Shown: positions 55,304-64,000 of the stretch, piece by piece | Numbering within the stretch: position 1 is the stretch's first letter | Layout: every line of letters starts with the position of its first letter | NCBI RefSeq assembly: GCF_004136635.1 | Contig: NZ_NOIU01000002.1 | Coordinates: forward strand, 868,001 to 932,000 | Direction of reading: 5' to 3' | DNA: 64,000 bases | Origin: Rothia halotolerans | GTDB taxonomy: Bacteria > Actinomycetota > Actinomycetes > Actinomycetales > Micrococcaceae | Position numbers and translations under genes: made by a program | Notes under the pieces: model-generated | Seen by the model: the letters and a program-made list of their open reading frames with translations, nothing else | Told to the model about the DNA's origin: nothing | Databases searched by the model: none

Positions 55304-56320
55304 TCAGTCCTCGGTCTCGGCCCGCCCCGGCTCCGGTTCCTCGGGCTCCCCTCCCGCGGCCTCCGCGGCCGAGGATCCGAAGACCAGCTGACGGGCCGCC
55401 TCGGTCCCCAGCGGCCGGGTCGGGGCCTCCTCGGCATGCGCCGGGCGCCGCGCCGGACGGTCCTCCTCGCGCTCCGGGCGGGAGCGCAGCTGATCCACGG
55501 CCGGGCGCGCCGAGCCCGCGGCGGTCCCGGCGACCCCCGCCGCGGCCCCGCCAGCGGCGGAGGCGGCGCCGCCCGCCACGAGGTCCTCATCGGTCTCCGC
55601 GGCACGCGGCGCCGAGCCCGCGGAGCGCTCGCGCTGGAGCTCCTCGCGGGTCACGACGTCGGGCGCCACCTCCCGCAGCCGCTCCACGCCGATCGCCCCC
55701 AGCCGCACGACGACGAGGCGGTCCCCCGTCGCGTCCACGATGGTCGAGGGCGCGACGTCGGCGCTCTCGGTCCCCTCGGCGCGCCCGGCCGGGCGGCGGC
55801 CGTCGTCGAGGATGGCCTCCACCCGCTCGCCGAGCTGCTCGAAGGCCTCCCCGGCGTCGGTCGCGGCGGCCCGGCCGGTGCGATTGGCGCTGGAGACGGC
55901 CAGCGGCCCGGTGCGGCGCAGCAGCTCCCGGGCCAGCTCGTCGTCGGGCACGCGCAGCGCCACGGTCCCGGCGGTCTCGCCGAGGTCCCAGTTCAGGGAG
56001 GGCTGGGCGTAGACGATGATGGTCAGCGCGCCCGGCCAGAACGTCTCGGCCAGCGCCCGGGCCTGCTCGCCCACCTCGTCCGCCAGGCCCGGCAGGACCG
56101 CGGGGTCGGCGATCAGCACCGGGGGCGGCATGCGGCGCGAGCGGCCCTTGGCCGCCAGCAGCTGCCGCACCCCGCCGCGGGAGAACGCGTCGGCGGCGAT
56201 GCCGTAGACGGTGTCGGTCGGCATCACCACGGTGCGGCCCGCGGCCAGCGCCGCGGTGGCCGCCTCGAGGGCCGCCTCGCGCTCGTCGGGGGTGCTGACG
56301 GAATAGACGGTTGCGGTCAC
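55304..56320 (-). CDS. Threonylcarbamoyl-AMP synthase (TsaC/Sua5) with long C-terminal tail
   Basis: A 338-aa protein. Residues 1-205 form the YrdC domain that makes threonylcarbamoyl-AMP for t6A37 of tRNA; PTDTVYGIAADAF near 34, KGRSRRMPPPVLIAD near 57 and SSANRTG near 142 are the conserved motifs. From about residue 220 to the end a 115-residue tail rich in Ala, Glu, Pro and Arg has no Sua5 domain signature. The tail is probably unstructured. The GTG at 56320 overlaps the prmC stop by GTGA. Same order as Rv1301. Confidence 0.9.
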   Translation of the reverse strand: MTATVYSVSTPDEREAALEAATAALAAGRTVVMPTDTVYGIAADAFSRGGVRQLLAAKGRSRRMPPPVLIADPAVLPGLADEVGEQARALAETFWPGALTIIVYAQPSLNWDLGETAGTVALRVPDDELARELLRRTGPLAVSSANRTGRAAATDAGEAFEQLGERVEAILDDGRRPAGRAEGTESADVAPSTIVDATGDRLVVVRLGAIGVERLREVAPDVVTREELQRERSAGSAPRAAETDEDLVAGGAASAAGGAAAGVAGTAAGSARPAVDQLRSRPEREEDRPARRPAHAEEAPTRPLGTEAARQLVFGSSAAEAAGGEPEEPEPGRAETED

Positions 56321-57297
56321 GGTTCGGCGTCCTTGGTCTCGTGCTGGTGGCGCCCGCCGGGTCGGCTGGACCTCGGGGCGCCGGGTTGCCGCCCTCCAGC
56401 GTATCCCTTCGTGGCCCGTTCCCGCCCGGTCAGGTCCAGGAGGGTCTCGACGCCGGCGAAGCCCTCGGCCTCGAAGAGCCCCGTCACGGCCTCGGCCTGC
56501 ACCTCGGCGTGCTCCATGACCAGCAGGCCGCCGGAGACGAGCAGGCGGGCGGCGCGGTGCACGAAGGCGGCGGGGATCAGCAGCCCGTCCGGCGACCCGC
56601 CGTACAGGGCCGTCCCCGGGTCGTGCAGCGCGACCTCGGGGTCCCTGGGCACCATGTCCTCGGGGATGTAGGGCGGATTGGTCACGACAGCGTCCACCGC
56701 GCCCTCCAGCTCGGGCAGCGCCGCCGCGGCGTCGCCGGCCACGATCTCCGCGCTCGGCTCCCCCGCCCCGGCCCGGGCCGCGGCGTTGCGGCGGGCCCAC
56801 GCGAGGGCGGCCTCGCTGAGCTCGACGCCGATCACCCGCGCGGCGGGGTTCTCCTGGGCGGCCGCCAGCGCCAGCGCGCCCGAGCCGGTCGCGAGGTCCA
56901 CCACCGTGGGCCGGGGGCCGGGGCGGGTGGGGAGAAAGGCGTTGAGCTCGTCGACCAGCAGCTCCGTCTCGGGCCGGGGGACGAACACGCCGGGGCCGAC
57001 GTCGAGCGTCAGGTTCCGGAAGTGCGCGCGGCCGGTGAGGTGCTGCAGGGGGATGCGCTCGGCGCGGGCCCGCACCAGCTCCGCGTAGCCGGCCGGCGTC
57101 GCCCAGGAGCCGGTGACCATGCGCGCGGCGAGCTCGCCGCGGCTCACCTCCTCGCCCATCACGCGGGAGAGCAGGTGCGCGGCGAGCAGCTCGGCGTCGG
57201 CCCTCGGGGTGGCGACGCCGGCCCGGGCCAGCAGCGCCGCAGCCTCCCGCACGGCCGCACCGAGATCCTCGGGGGCCCCGGCGGATCCCTCGGTCAC
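56317..57297 (-). CDS. prmC: Release factor glutamine methyltransferase
   Basis: A 326-aa SAM-dependent enzyme that N5-methylates the GGQ glutamine of release factors. An N-terminal helical domain (residues 1-95) precedes the Rossmann domain. VFVPRPETELLVD is near 104, VVDLATGSGALALA near 132, and catalytic VTNPPYIPEDM near 205. The C-terminal 25 residues are an Arg/Gly-rich tail. It lies 4 nt after the prfA stop, whose product is its substrate. Confidence 0.93.
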   Translation of the reverse strand: MTEGSAGAPEDLGAAVREAAALLARAGVATPRADAELLAAHLLSRVMGEEVSRGELAARMVTGSWATPAGYAELVRARAERIPLQHLTGRAHFRNLTLDVGPGVFVPRPETELLVDELNAFLPTRPGPRPTVVDLATGSGALALAAAQENPAARVIGVELSEAALAWARRNAAARAGAGEPSAEIVAGDAAAALPELEGAVDAVVTNPPYIPEDMVPRDPEVALHDPGTALYGGSPDGLLIPAAFVHRAARLLVSGGLLVMEHAEVQAEAVTGLFEAEGFAGVETLLDLTGRERATKGYAGGRQPGAPRSSRPGGRHQHETKDAEP

Positions 57298-57301
57298 CGG
57301 G

Positions 57302-58381
57302 TCAGGAGCCCTGGCCGAGGGCGGCCAGGCGGTGCTCCTCGTCCATCGAGATGGCGGACTGGATCACCGGCTCGAGCTCCCCGCCCATCACGTGGTCCAG
57401 GTTGTAGGCCTTGTACCCCGTCCGGTGGTCCGCGATCCGGTTCTCGGGGAAGTTGTACGTGCGGATGCGCTCCGAGCGGTCCATGGTCTTGACCTGGGAC
57501 TTGCGGTGCTCGGCCGCCTCGGCGTCGAGCTGCTCCTGCTGGTGGGCCAGCAGGCGGGCGCGCAGCACGCGCATCGCGGCCTCGCGGTTCTGCAGCTGCG
57601 ACTTCTCGTTCTGCATCGCGACGACGATGCCGGTGGGCAGGTGCGTGATGCGCACGGCGGAGTCGGTGGTGTTGACCGACTGGCCGCCCGGGCCGGAGGA
57701 GCGGTAGACGTCGATCTTCAGGTCGTTCTGGCTGATCGTGACCTCCTCGGGCTCGTCGACCTCGGGGAAGACGAGCACGCCCGCGGCGGAGGTGTGGATG
57801 CGCCCCTGGGACTCGGTCACGGGAACGCGCTGGACGCGGTGGACCCCGCCCTCGTACTTCAGGTGGGCCCATACGCCCTCGGCCGGGTCGTTGGAGGAGC
57901 CCTTGATCGCGACCTGGACGTCCTTGTACCCGCCCAGGTCGGAGTCGTTGGAGGAGATGATCTCGGTCTTCCAGCCCTTGGTCTCGGCGTAGCGGGTGTA
58001 CATCCGCAGCAGGTCGCCGGCGAACAGGGCGGACTCGTCGCCGCCCTCCCCCGCCTTGACCTCGAGGATCACGTTCCGGCCGTCGTCGGGGTCGCGCGGG
58101 ATCAGCAGGCGGCGCAGGTGCTCCTGCGCCTGCTCGAGCTGCCCCTCGAGCTCGGCGGCCTCGGCGGCGAACTCGGGGTCCTCCCCGGCCATCTCGCGGG
58201 CGGCCTCCAGGTCGTCCTCCAGCCCGCGGAGCCGGCGGTGCGCCTCCACGATCCTGTTGAGCTCGGAGTAGCGGCGTCCCAGCTTGCGGGCCTTGCCCGG
58301 GTCGGCGTGGACCGCCGGGTCGGCCAGCTGGTTCTGCAGCTCCGCGTGCTCGTCCAGCATGGACTGAATGGATTCGAACAT
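57302..58381 (-). CDS. prfA: Peptide chain release factor 1
   Basis: A 359-aa factor terminating at UAA and UAG. The anticodon-like recognition motif is PVT in [17 protein letters not shown] near residue 184. The GGQ loop [19 protein letters not shown] is near 230. Typical length. ATG 58381 is preferred to ATG 58396: GAGGAA lies 4 nt upstream and [15 protein letters not shown] is the family start. No rpmE gene lies between rho and prfA. Confidence 0.96.
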   Translation of the reverse strand: MFESIQSMLDEHAELQNQLADPAVHADPGKARKLGRRYSELNRIVEAHRRLRGLEDDLEAAREMAGEDPEFAAEAAELEGQLEQAQEHLRRLLIPRDPDDGRNVILEVKAGEGGDESALFAGDLLRMYTRYAETKGWKTEIISSNDSDLGGYKDVQVAIKGSSNDPAEGVWAHLKYEGGVHRVQRVPVTESQGRIHTSAAGVLVFPEVDEPEEVTISQNDLKIDVYRSSGPGGQSVNTTDSAVRITHLPTGIVVAMQNEKSQLQNREAAMRVLRARLLAHQQEQLDAEAAEHRKSQVKTMDRSERIRTYNFPENRIADHRTGYKAYNLDHVMGGELEPVIQSAISMDEEHRLAALGQGS

Positions 58382-58467
58382 TGATTCCTCGATCATTGGG
58401 TCAGTCGTTGCGGCCTCCAGTATCCCACGTGCCCGCGCAGGCCTCGGCGCGGGGCCTCCCGACGGCG

Positions 58468-58507
58468 CCGGGCGCGGCCCTCGGGAAATCCCGAGGGCCG
58501 CGCCCGG
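58468..58507 (-). terminator. rho terminator stem
   Basis: A perfect 18-bp stem (CCGGGCGCGGCCCTCGGG with its complement) around loop AAAT, 22 nt after the rho stop, the longest perfect stem in the window. No U-run. It separates rho from prfA. Confidence 0.75.
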
Positions 58508-58528
58508 TCGCCGGCGGGGACTCGCGGA

Positions 58529-60622
58529 CTAGTCGTCCGACTTGGCTCCCAGCGTGGTCTTCTGGACCTGCAGCAGGAACTGCACGTTAGTCGGGGTGTC
58601 CCTCAGCTTGGAGGTGAGCACCTCGAGCGCCTGCTGCTGGTCGAGGCCGGCGAGCACGCGGCGCAGGCGCCACATGATCTTGATCTCCTCGGGCGAGAGC
58701 AGGTTCTCCTCGCGGCGGGTGCTGGACTCCTTGACGTCCACCGCCGGGAAGATGCGCTTGTCCGCCAGGTTGCGGGACAGCCGCAGCTCCATGTTGCCGG
58801 TGCCCTTGAACTCCTCGAAGATGACCTCGTCCATCTTGGACCCGGTCTCCACCAGCGCGGTCGCGAGGATGGTCAGCGAGCCGCCCTCCTCGATGTTCCG
58901 CGCCGCGCCGAAGAAGCGCTTGGGCGGGTACAGGGCCGCGGAGTCGACGCCGCCGGTGAGGATGCGCCCGGAGGCGGGGGCGGAGAGGTTGTAGGCGCGG
59001 CCCAGGCGGGTCATGGAGTCCAGCAGCACGACGACGTCGTGCCCCAGCTCCACCAGGCGCTTGGCGCGCTCGATCGCGAGCTCGGCGACCGTGGTGTGAT
59101 CGTCGGCCGGACGGTCGAAGGTCGAGGCGATGACCTCGCCCTTGACCGTGCGCTGCATGTCCGTGACCTCCTCGGGGCGCTCGTCGACCAGCACCATCAT
59201 GAGGTGGACCTCGGGGTTGTTGGTCGTGATCGCGTTGGCGATCGACTGGAGCATGAGGGTCTTGCCCGCCTTCGGCGGGGAGACGATCAGGCCGCGCTGG
59301 CCCTTGCCGATGGGGGCGATCAGGTCCACCACGCGCGGGCCGATCTTCTTCTGCTCCGTCTCCAGGCGCAGACGCTCGGTCGGGTACAGCGGGGTGAGCT
59401 TGTTGAACTCGACGCGGTGGGACAGCTCATCGGTCTTCTGGCCGTTGACGCTGGTCAGCTGCACCAGGGCGTTGAACTTCTGGCGGGAGTTGCTCTGGTT
59501 CTCCCCCTCGCGCGGGGCGCGGATGGCGCCGACGACGGCGTCGCCCTTGCGCAGGCGGTGCTTCTTGACCTGGGCGAGCGAGACGTAGACGTCGTTGGGG
59601 CCGGGCAGGTAGCCGGAGGTGCGGACGAAGGCGTAGTTGTCCAGCACGTCCAGGATGCCGGCGACGGGCAGCAGGACGTCGTCCTCGGTCACCTCGGTGT
59701 CGTCGACCTCGGGGCCGCTGCTGCGCCCGCCGCGGCGGCGGTCGCGGCGGTCGTTGCGGTTGCGGTTCCGGCGGTTGCGGCCGCCGCGGCTGTCGTCGTC
59801 CGGGCCGTTGTTGCCGCGGTTGTCGTTGCCCCGGCCCTCGCCGCGGCTGTCGTTGCGGCCCTCGCCGCCCCGGTTGTCGTTGCCGCGCTCATTCTTCCGG
59901 CCGTTCCGGCCGCCGCGGTCGTTGCCGCCCTTGCCGTCCCGGTCGGCGTTCTTGGCATCGCGGTCGTTGCCGCCCTTGCCCTCGCGGTCGCCGCCCTTGC
60001 TCTCCTTGGCGCCCTCGGGCTGCTCCTTGGAGTCCTTCTGGCCGGAGTCCTTCTGCTCCTTGGGCTTGCCGCCGTTGCGGCCCCGGCGGGAGCCGCGCTC
60101 CTGCTGGGAGGGCTTCTCCTCGGAGGAGGCCTCCTCGGCGCCCTTGGCCTCGGCCTTCGGCTCCTCGGAGCCCTGGGCCGCCTCGGCGGCCGGAGCGGAC
60201 TCGGGGGACGAGGCGGCCGAGGTCGCCCGGCGGCGGGAGCGGGTCTTCGGAGCGGGCTGCTCGCCCTCGCCGGAGGCCTTCTGCTGGCCGGAGCCGGCGT
60301 CCTTCTCGGCGGGAGCCTGGGCCTGCTGCGCGGCCTTGGCCTCGCGGTCGGCCACGGCCGAGCCGCGCTGGTGGGCGGCGATGGCCTCGACGAGCGCCGA
60401 CTTGCGCATGCGGCGGGCGCCGGTGATCCCCAGCTGCGAGGCCAGGGCCTGCAGCTGCGCCAGCTTCAGGGCGCTCAGACCGCCCGGGGACTTCTGGCCG
60501 CCGGTCTTCTCCGACGCGGCGTCGCTCTGCTGTCCTGATGCCTCGGTCTTCTCACGAGGCTGTTCCGCCGGAGACGTCTCCGCACGGTCCGTACCCGTCA
60601 ACAGGTCGGTAGTTTCGGTCAC
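58529..60622 (-). CDS. rho: Transcription termination factor Rho
   Basis: A 697-aa hexameric RNA helicase. A SAP-like segment ([30 protein letters not shown], in part, near residues 53-85) is followed by a roughly 240-residue low-complexity insertion: first Ala/Glu/Lys-rich, then Asn/Arg/Gly/Asp-rich (near 190-300). The RNA-binding fold starts near 315 ([21 protein letters not shown]). The ATPase P-loop [15 protein letters not shown] is near 460, [15 protein letters not shown] near 543. The insertion is characteristic of high-GC actinobacterial Rho. GTG 60622 follows GAAGGA. Predicted promoter inside thrB. Confidence 0.96.
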   Translation of the reverse strand: MTETTDLLTGTDRAETSPAEQPREKTEASGQQSDAASEKTGGQKSPGGLSALKLAQLQALASQLGITGARRMRKSALVEAIAAHQRGSAVADREAKAAQQAQAPAEKDAGSGQQKASGEGEQPAPKTRSRRRATSAASSPESAPAAEAAQGSEEPKAEAKGAEEASSEEKPSQQERGSRRGRNGGKPKEQKDSGQKDSKEQPEGAKESKGGDREGKGGNDRDAKNADRDGKGGNDRGGRNGRKNERGNDNRGGEGRNDSRGEGRGNDNRGNNGPDDDSRGGRNRRNRNRNDRRDRRRGGRSSGPEVDDTEVTEDDVLLPVAGILDVLDNYAFVRTSGYLPGPNDVYVSLAQVKKHRLRKGDAVVGAIRAPREGENQSNSRQKFNALVQLTSVNGQKTDELSHRVEFNKLTPLYPTERLRLETEQKKIGPRVVDLIAPIGKGQRGLIVSPPKAGKTLMLQSIANAITTNNPEVHLMMVLVDERPEEVTDMQRTVKGEVIASTFDRPADDHTTVAELAIERAKRLVELGHDVVVLLDSMTRLGRAYNLSAPASGRILTGGVDSAALYPPKRFFGAARNIEEGGSLTILATALVETGSKMDEVIFEEFKGTGNMELRLSRNLADKRIFPAVDVKESSTRREENLLSPEEIKIMWRLRRVLAGLDQQQALEVLTSKLRDTPTNVQFLLQVQKTTLGAKSDD

Positions 60623-61004
60623 GAAGGATCCTTCCCCCTCGACATGGCTTGGCGAGATGCGCTGCAAGCCGAAATATTTGATGGTCTGCGCCCGCCGCCG
60701 GGACGAGGCTCGGCGGGGGTGCGATCACAGCATCTGAAGCATCCTGTGATGGAAAGCTGCGCATGGAACCCGGACGTCCTCGCCGTCCGTCCCCGATGCG
60801 ACGGGAACGGGGCACACGGGGCCGCTGGACGAACGCGCCGTCCTCACCCGGGAGGATGAGGGGCGAGCACCGCAACGGCGCACCCCGGAGCATGGCGGGG
60901 GAATTCGGTTCCAAGACTGCATCCCCCAGAACGGGAGATCGATGATGCCCACCCCGGGAAGGTTCCTATGACGGAAGGATGCCGAGGCGGAGAGTCGGGG
61001 AACT
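60623..61004 (-). other. Long rho leader region
   Basis: No gene is supported in this gap. It would be the 5' leader of rho if transcription starts near 61029. It holds an inverted repeat ATCACAG/CTGTGAT (60724-60730 and 60744-60750, 13-nt loop), an AT-rich patch at 60670-60682 and the palindrome GAAGGATCCTTC overlapping the rho RBS just before its GTG. No leader peptide with a good RBS is seen. Confidence 0.5.
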
Positions 61005-62054
61005 TCAGGAAAGCTCGCCGGACCCCACTGACTCGACTATAACACCCTCGGAGTCCACGGTCAGCTCCTCGACCGCCCATGTGACGGTCCTCCCCTCGAA
61101 GCTGCTGGCCGCCTCGCCCTCGAAGGCCCTGATCTCCTCGGCTGCCAGCGCCGCCCGCTCGGGGCTCTCCGCCAGCACCAGGACCGTGGGACCGGCCCCG
61201 GAGATGATCGCCGGCAGGCCGCGGCCGCGCAGGCGCGCCAGCAGGCCGGCGCTGGGGGCCATGGCCCCGGCGCGGTACTGCTGGTGCAGCAGGTCGGCCG
61301 TCCCGGCGAAGAGCTCGCCCGGCTCGGCCGTGGCGGCGTGCACCAGCAGCGCGGCGCGCCCGGCGTTGGCCGCGGCGTCGCGATGCGGCACGGACTCGGG
61401 GATCAGCCCCCGAGCCAGACGCGTGGGCACCTCGTAGTCGGGGACCGCGACGACGGGGCGGACGTCCCGGTGCACGCTGACCGGCACCGAGCGGCAGCCC
61501 TCCTCCGCCGCATAGGAGATCACCAGGCCGCCGAGCAGCGAGGGGGCCACGTTGTCCGGGTGGCCCTCCATCTGGGAGCAGATCTGCAGCACCGCGTTCT
61601 CGGTGAGCTGAAGCTCCCGCGGCAGCAGCGCGTTCGCCGCGGTCACGCCCGCGACGATCGCCGAGGCCGAGGAGCCCATCCCGCGCGAGTGCGGGATCCG
61701 GTTCTCGGCCACCACATGCAGCCCCGGCAGCTCGTGGAGGCCGACCGCGCGCCAGGCGGTGCGCATGGCGCGGATCACCAGGTGATCGGCGCTGCGCGGT
61801 ACCTCCTCGCTGCCCTCCCCGGACAGGTCGAAGCCGAGCCCCGACTCGACGCGGGTGACCGTGAGCCGGTCGTACCGCCCGAGCGCCAGGCCCAGGCAGT
61901 CGTAGCCCGGGCCCACGTTGCCGGAGGACGCCGGCACCGTGACTCGCACGGAGCGTCCCACCGGGATGATCTCCGGTCCGTGGAGCGCCTCAGGCATCCC
62001 GTCGACCAGGCTCCCCTCCCCCGCGGCCGCGCCGCCGTCCGCCGCGCCGCTCAT
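61005..62054 (-). CDS. thrB: Homoserine kinase
   Basis: A 349-aa GHMP-family kinase that phosphorylates homoserine in threonine synthesis. [21 protein letters not shown] near residue 38 and the ATP-binding [16 protein letters not shown] near 118 are the key motifs; [17 protein letters not shown] near 160 and [11 protein letters not shown] near 285 follow. A 35-residue Gly/Ala-rich N-terminal stretch precedes the core. ATG 62054 overlaps the thrC stop by ATGA. A strong promoter sequence for rho lies within its 3' end. Confidence 0.95.
   Translation of the reverse strand: MSGAADGGAAAGEGSLVDGMPEALHGPEIIPVGRSVRVTVPASSGNVGPGYDCLGLALGRYDRLTVTRVESGLGFDLSGEGSEEVPRSADHLVIRAMRTAWRAVGLHELPGLHVVAENRIPHSRGMGSSASAIVAGVTAANALLPRELQLTENAVLQICSQMEGHPDNVAPSLLGGLVISYAAEEGCRSVPVSVHRDVRPVVAVPDYEVPTRLARGLIPESVPHRDAAANAGRAALLVHAATAEPGELFAGTADLLHQQYRAGAMAPSAGLLARLRGRGLPAIISGAGPTVLVLAESPERAALAAEEIRAFEGEAASSFEGRTVTWAVEELTVDSEGVIVESVGSGELS
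61036..61064 (-). promoter_or_regulatory. Predicted rho promoter inside thrB
   Basis: CTGACC (61064-61059), 17-bp spacer, TATAGT (61041-61036) on the minus strand; the best -10 match near rho. It overlaps the last codons of thrB and would start a transcript near 61029, giving a rho leader of about 400 nt. Confidence 0.65.
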
Positions 62055-63160
62055 CCGGCCGAGGTGAGGCCGAGGGCGTCGGCGACCGAGACGACGTCGA
62101 ACTCGACCTTGGTAGGATCGATGTCGGCCCCGTCGGCGCCCTTGAGCGCCCACTGGGGGTCCTTGAGGCCGTGGCCGGTCACCGTGATGACGATGGTCGC
62201 GCCCTCGGGGGCCTCCCCCGCACGGTGCTTCTTGAGCAGGCCCGCGACGCCGGCCGCCGAGGCGGGCTCGACGAACACGCCCTCCCTGGCCGAGAGCCAG
62301 CGGTGCGCCTCGAGGATCTCCTCGTCGGTCACGGAGTCGATGAGCCCACCGGACTCGTCACGGGCGGCCTCCGCCTGCTGCCACGAGGCGGGGTTGCCGA
62401 TGCGGATCGCGGTCGCGATGGTCTCGGGCTCGGTGACCGGGTGCCCCAGGACGATCGGGGCCGAGCCCGCCGCCTGGAAGCCCCACATCTTCGGGCGCTT
62501 GGTGGACACGGCCGGCAGCACGGAGCCGTCCTGGGCCGTGTACTCCTCCGAGTACTCCTTGTAGCCCTTCCAGTAGGCCGTGATGTTGCCGGCGTTGCCC
62601 ACCGGCAGGAGGTGGTAGTCCGGCGCGTCGCCGAGGGTGTCGACGACCTCGAAGGAGCCGGTCTTCTGCCCCTCGATGCGGTTGGGGTTGACCGAGTTGA
62701 CCAGGAAGACGGGGTAGTTCTCGGCGAGCTTCCGGGCCACCTCGAGGCAGTTGTCGAAGTTCCCGTTGACCTGCAGCAGCTCAGCGCCGTGGGCGATGGC
62801 CTGGGAGAGCTTGCCCATCGCGATCTTCCCCTCGGGCACCAGCACGGCGCAGGTGAGCCCGGCCTGGGTCGCGTAGGCGGCGGCCGAGGCCGAGGTGTTG
62901 CCGGTCGAGGCGCACACCACGGCCTTGGCCCCGGCCTCCTTGGCCGCGGTGATCGCCATGGTCATGCCGCGGTCCTTGAAGGAGCCGGTCGGGTTCATGC
63001 CCTCGAACTTGATGTAGACCGTGTTGCCGGTGTGCGCCGAGAGCTGGGGGGCGTGGATCAGCGGGGTGCCGCCCTCGCCGAGCGTCACCACCTCCGTCCG
63101 GTCCGTGACCGGCAGGCGGTCCCTGTACTCGTTGATGACGCCGCGCCATACGTGTGCCAA
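62051..63160 (-). CDS. thrC: Threonine synthase
   Basis: A 369-aa PLP enzyme converting O-phosphohomoserine to threonine. The PLP Lys is in [16 protein letters not shown] near residue 62. [14 protein letters not shown] near 84 binds the cofactor and [13 protein letters not shown] near 190 its phosphate. The start is TTG 63160, with AAGGA about 10 nt upstream, since the frame begins [18 protein letters not shown] as in homologues. It lies 37 nt after hom and is ATGA-coupled to thrB. Confidence 0.96.
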   Translation of the reverse strand: MAHVWRGVINEYRDRLPVTDRTEVVTLGEGGTPLIHAPQLSAHTGNTVYIKFEGMNPTGSFKDRGMTMAITAAKEAGAKAVVCASTGNTSASAAAYATQAGLTCAVLVPEGKIAMGKLSQAIAHGAELLQVNGNFDNCLEVARKLAENYPVFLVNSVNPNRIEGQKTGSFEVVDTLGDAPDYHLLPVGNAGNITAYWKGYKEYSEEYTAQDGSVLPAVSTKRPKMWGFQAAGSAPIVLGHPVTEPETIATAIRIGNPASWQQAEAARDESGGLIDSVTDEEILEAHRWLSAREGVFVEPASAAGVAGLLKKHRAGEAPEGATIVITVTGHGLKDPQWALKGADGADIDPTKVEFDVVSVADALGLTSAG

Positions 63161-63197
63161 TGCGTTCAGTCCTTAGGTCGTGCTGGGGGTCGAGGGG

Positions 63198-64000
63198 TCA
63201 GTTTTCGACGCGGATGATGGAGGTCACCCGGTCCACCGTCGGCAGCGCCGAGATCTCGGCGAGAGTGCCCTCCAGGCGCTCGTCGGTGGTCCGGTGCGTC
63301 ACGATCCGGATGGTCGTCTCCGGCTCGCCCTCCGCGTGCTCGGGATGCTTGGTCTGGTGCATGGTCTGGATCGAGATGCCGTGGTCGGCGAAGACCTGGG
63401 CGATCCTGGCCAGCACGCCGAGCTTGTCCTTGACGTGCAGCCCCACGGTGTAGCGGGAGACCACGTGGGAGAGGGAGGTGGGCGGGAGCTCGCGGTGGGA
63501 GAAGTCGGGCACGGCCGGCCCGCCGAGCACCATCCGGCGGCTCAGCGTCACGAAGTCGCCCATCACCGCCGAGGCGGTGGGGGCCCCGCCCGCGCCGGGC
63601 CCGTAGAACATGAGCTCGCCGGCGTCGCGGGACTCCACGAAGACCGCGTTGTAGGCCTCCCGGACGCTGGCCAGGGGGTGCTTGCGGGAGATCAGGGTCG
63701 GGTGGACGCGGATGTTCACGCCCTCGCCGTCGAGCTCGCAGACCGCGAGGAGCTTGATGACGTAGCCGTCCGCCTTGGCCGCGGCGACGTCGTCGGCGGA
63801 GACGTCCCGGATGCCCTCGCAGTGCACGTCGTCGATCGAGAACTCGGAGTGGAAGGCCAGGGAGGCGACGATCGCGGCCTTGGCGGCGGCGTCGTGGCCC
63901 TCGACGTCGGCGGTCGGGTCCGCCTCCGCGTAGCCCAGGCGCTGCGCCTCGGCCAGGGCGTCGTCGAACTGCGCGCCCGTGGAGTCCATCGCGTCCAGGA
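63198..64000 (-). CDS. hom: Homoserine dehydrogenase, C-terminal part (5' end beyond window)
   Basis: The last 267 residues of an NAD(P)-dependent dehydrogenase reducing aspartate semialdehyde to homoserine. The segment MDSTGAQFDDALAEAQRLGYAEADPTADVEG near the visible start includes the conserved catalytic ADPTxDVxG region; VREAYNAVFVE and MFYGPGAGGAPTASAVMGD follow. The C-terminal ACT domain (YTVGLHVKDKLGVLARIAQVF) is the threonine feedback site. The N-terminal NAD-binding half lies outside the window. Heads the hom-thrC-thrB operon. Confidence 0.96.
   Translation of the reverse strand, partial: LDAMDSTGAQFDDALAEAQRLGYAEADPTADVEGHDAAAKAAIVASLAFHSEFSIDDVHCEGIRDVSADDVAAAKADGYVIKLLAVCELDGEGVNIRVHPTLISRKHPLASVREAYNAVFVESRDAGELMFYGPGAGGAPTASAVMGDFVTLSRRMVLGGPAVPDFSHRELPPTSLSHVVSRYTVGLHVKDKLGVLARIAQVFADHGISIQTMHQTKHPEHAEGEPETTIRIVTHRTTDERLEGTLAEISALPTVDRVTSIIRVEN

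Noticed and set aside
59039-60538. Plus-strand frame with long Ala/Val/Leu repeats, seemingly a membrane protein
   Set aside because: Antisense of the Rho low-complexity insertion; apparent hydrophobicity is the complement of Asn/Arg/Asp codons.
60724-60750. ATCACAG/CTGTGAT as a CRP site
   Set aside because: The half-sites are in the opposite order to the TGTGA-N6-TCACA consensus and too far apart.

Overview
The window is a very high-GC stretch of actinobacterial core chromosome. Gene order matches blocks known from Mycobacterium tuberculosis and relatives: hom-thrC-thrB-rho-prfA-prmC-tsaC-wecA-(Rv1303-like)-atpBEFHAGDC; nucS; and clpS-DUF2017-murI-(Rv1339-like)-rph-rdgB divergent from pncB. 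A mycothiol-type formaldehyde dehydrogenase, NucS/EndoMS instead of MutSL, a zinc-hook SbcCD pair and a Rho with a large Asn/Arg/Gly insertion agree with this. Best guess is Micrococcales, probably Micrococcaceae; the genus cannot be fixed from sequence alone.

Layout. 1-1048: a SatD-family regulator with a membrane partner cut by the window edge. 1146-8103: minus-strand metG, serA, ilvC, ilvN and ilvB, with a complete branched-chain amino acid attenuator (leader peptide plus U-tract terminator) upstream of ilvB. 8480-17227: mostly plus-strand genes: an unknown protein, two identical tRNA-Lys, marR (minus), bcp, tRNA-Leu, an orphan peptide-binding lipoprotein, mqo, a YihY-like membrane protein and the mycothiol formaldehyde module (mscR plus an MBL hydrolase). 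17376-24485: MFS-sbcC-sbcD operon divergent from a degenerate ADP-ribosylglycohydrolase-like protein. 24486-25025: no gene seen. 25026-30128: clpS operon. 30236-32242: pncB and pncA (NAD salvage). 32407-34663: helicase and DUF3039. 34794-37216: ABC-2 exporter. 37303-39879: YbbN-like protein and AI-2E family transporter. 39947-41023: zinc-motif protein divergent from nucS. 41125-53923: ATP synthase operon preceded by a surface-glycan module. 54112-64000: epimerase, tsaC, prmC, prfA, rho and the threonine operon; hom runs off the right edge.

Many operon genes overlap by ATGA, GTGA or TAATG, implying translational coupling. Two signals recur. First, a TANNNT -10 box sits 6-7 nt upstream of the start codon, predicting leaderless mRNAs (metG, sbcD, pncB, nucS, DUF3039, marR and others). 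Second, long perfect GC stems with small loops but no U-tract lie after genes; only the ilvB attenuator and one orphan site at 38348-38368 have real U-runs.

No phage, insertion sequence, CRISPR array or toxin-antitoxin locus is visible. The most interesting items are the ilvB attenuator, the rho promoter inside thrB with a roughly 400-nt leader, the glycan genes (including a double GT2 fusion) inserted into the rho-atp block, the short epsilon subunit, and the degenerate ADP-ribosylglycohydrolase-like gene.
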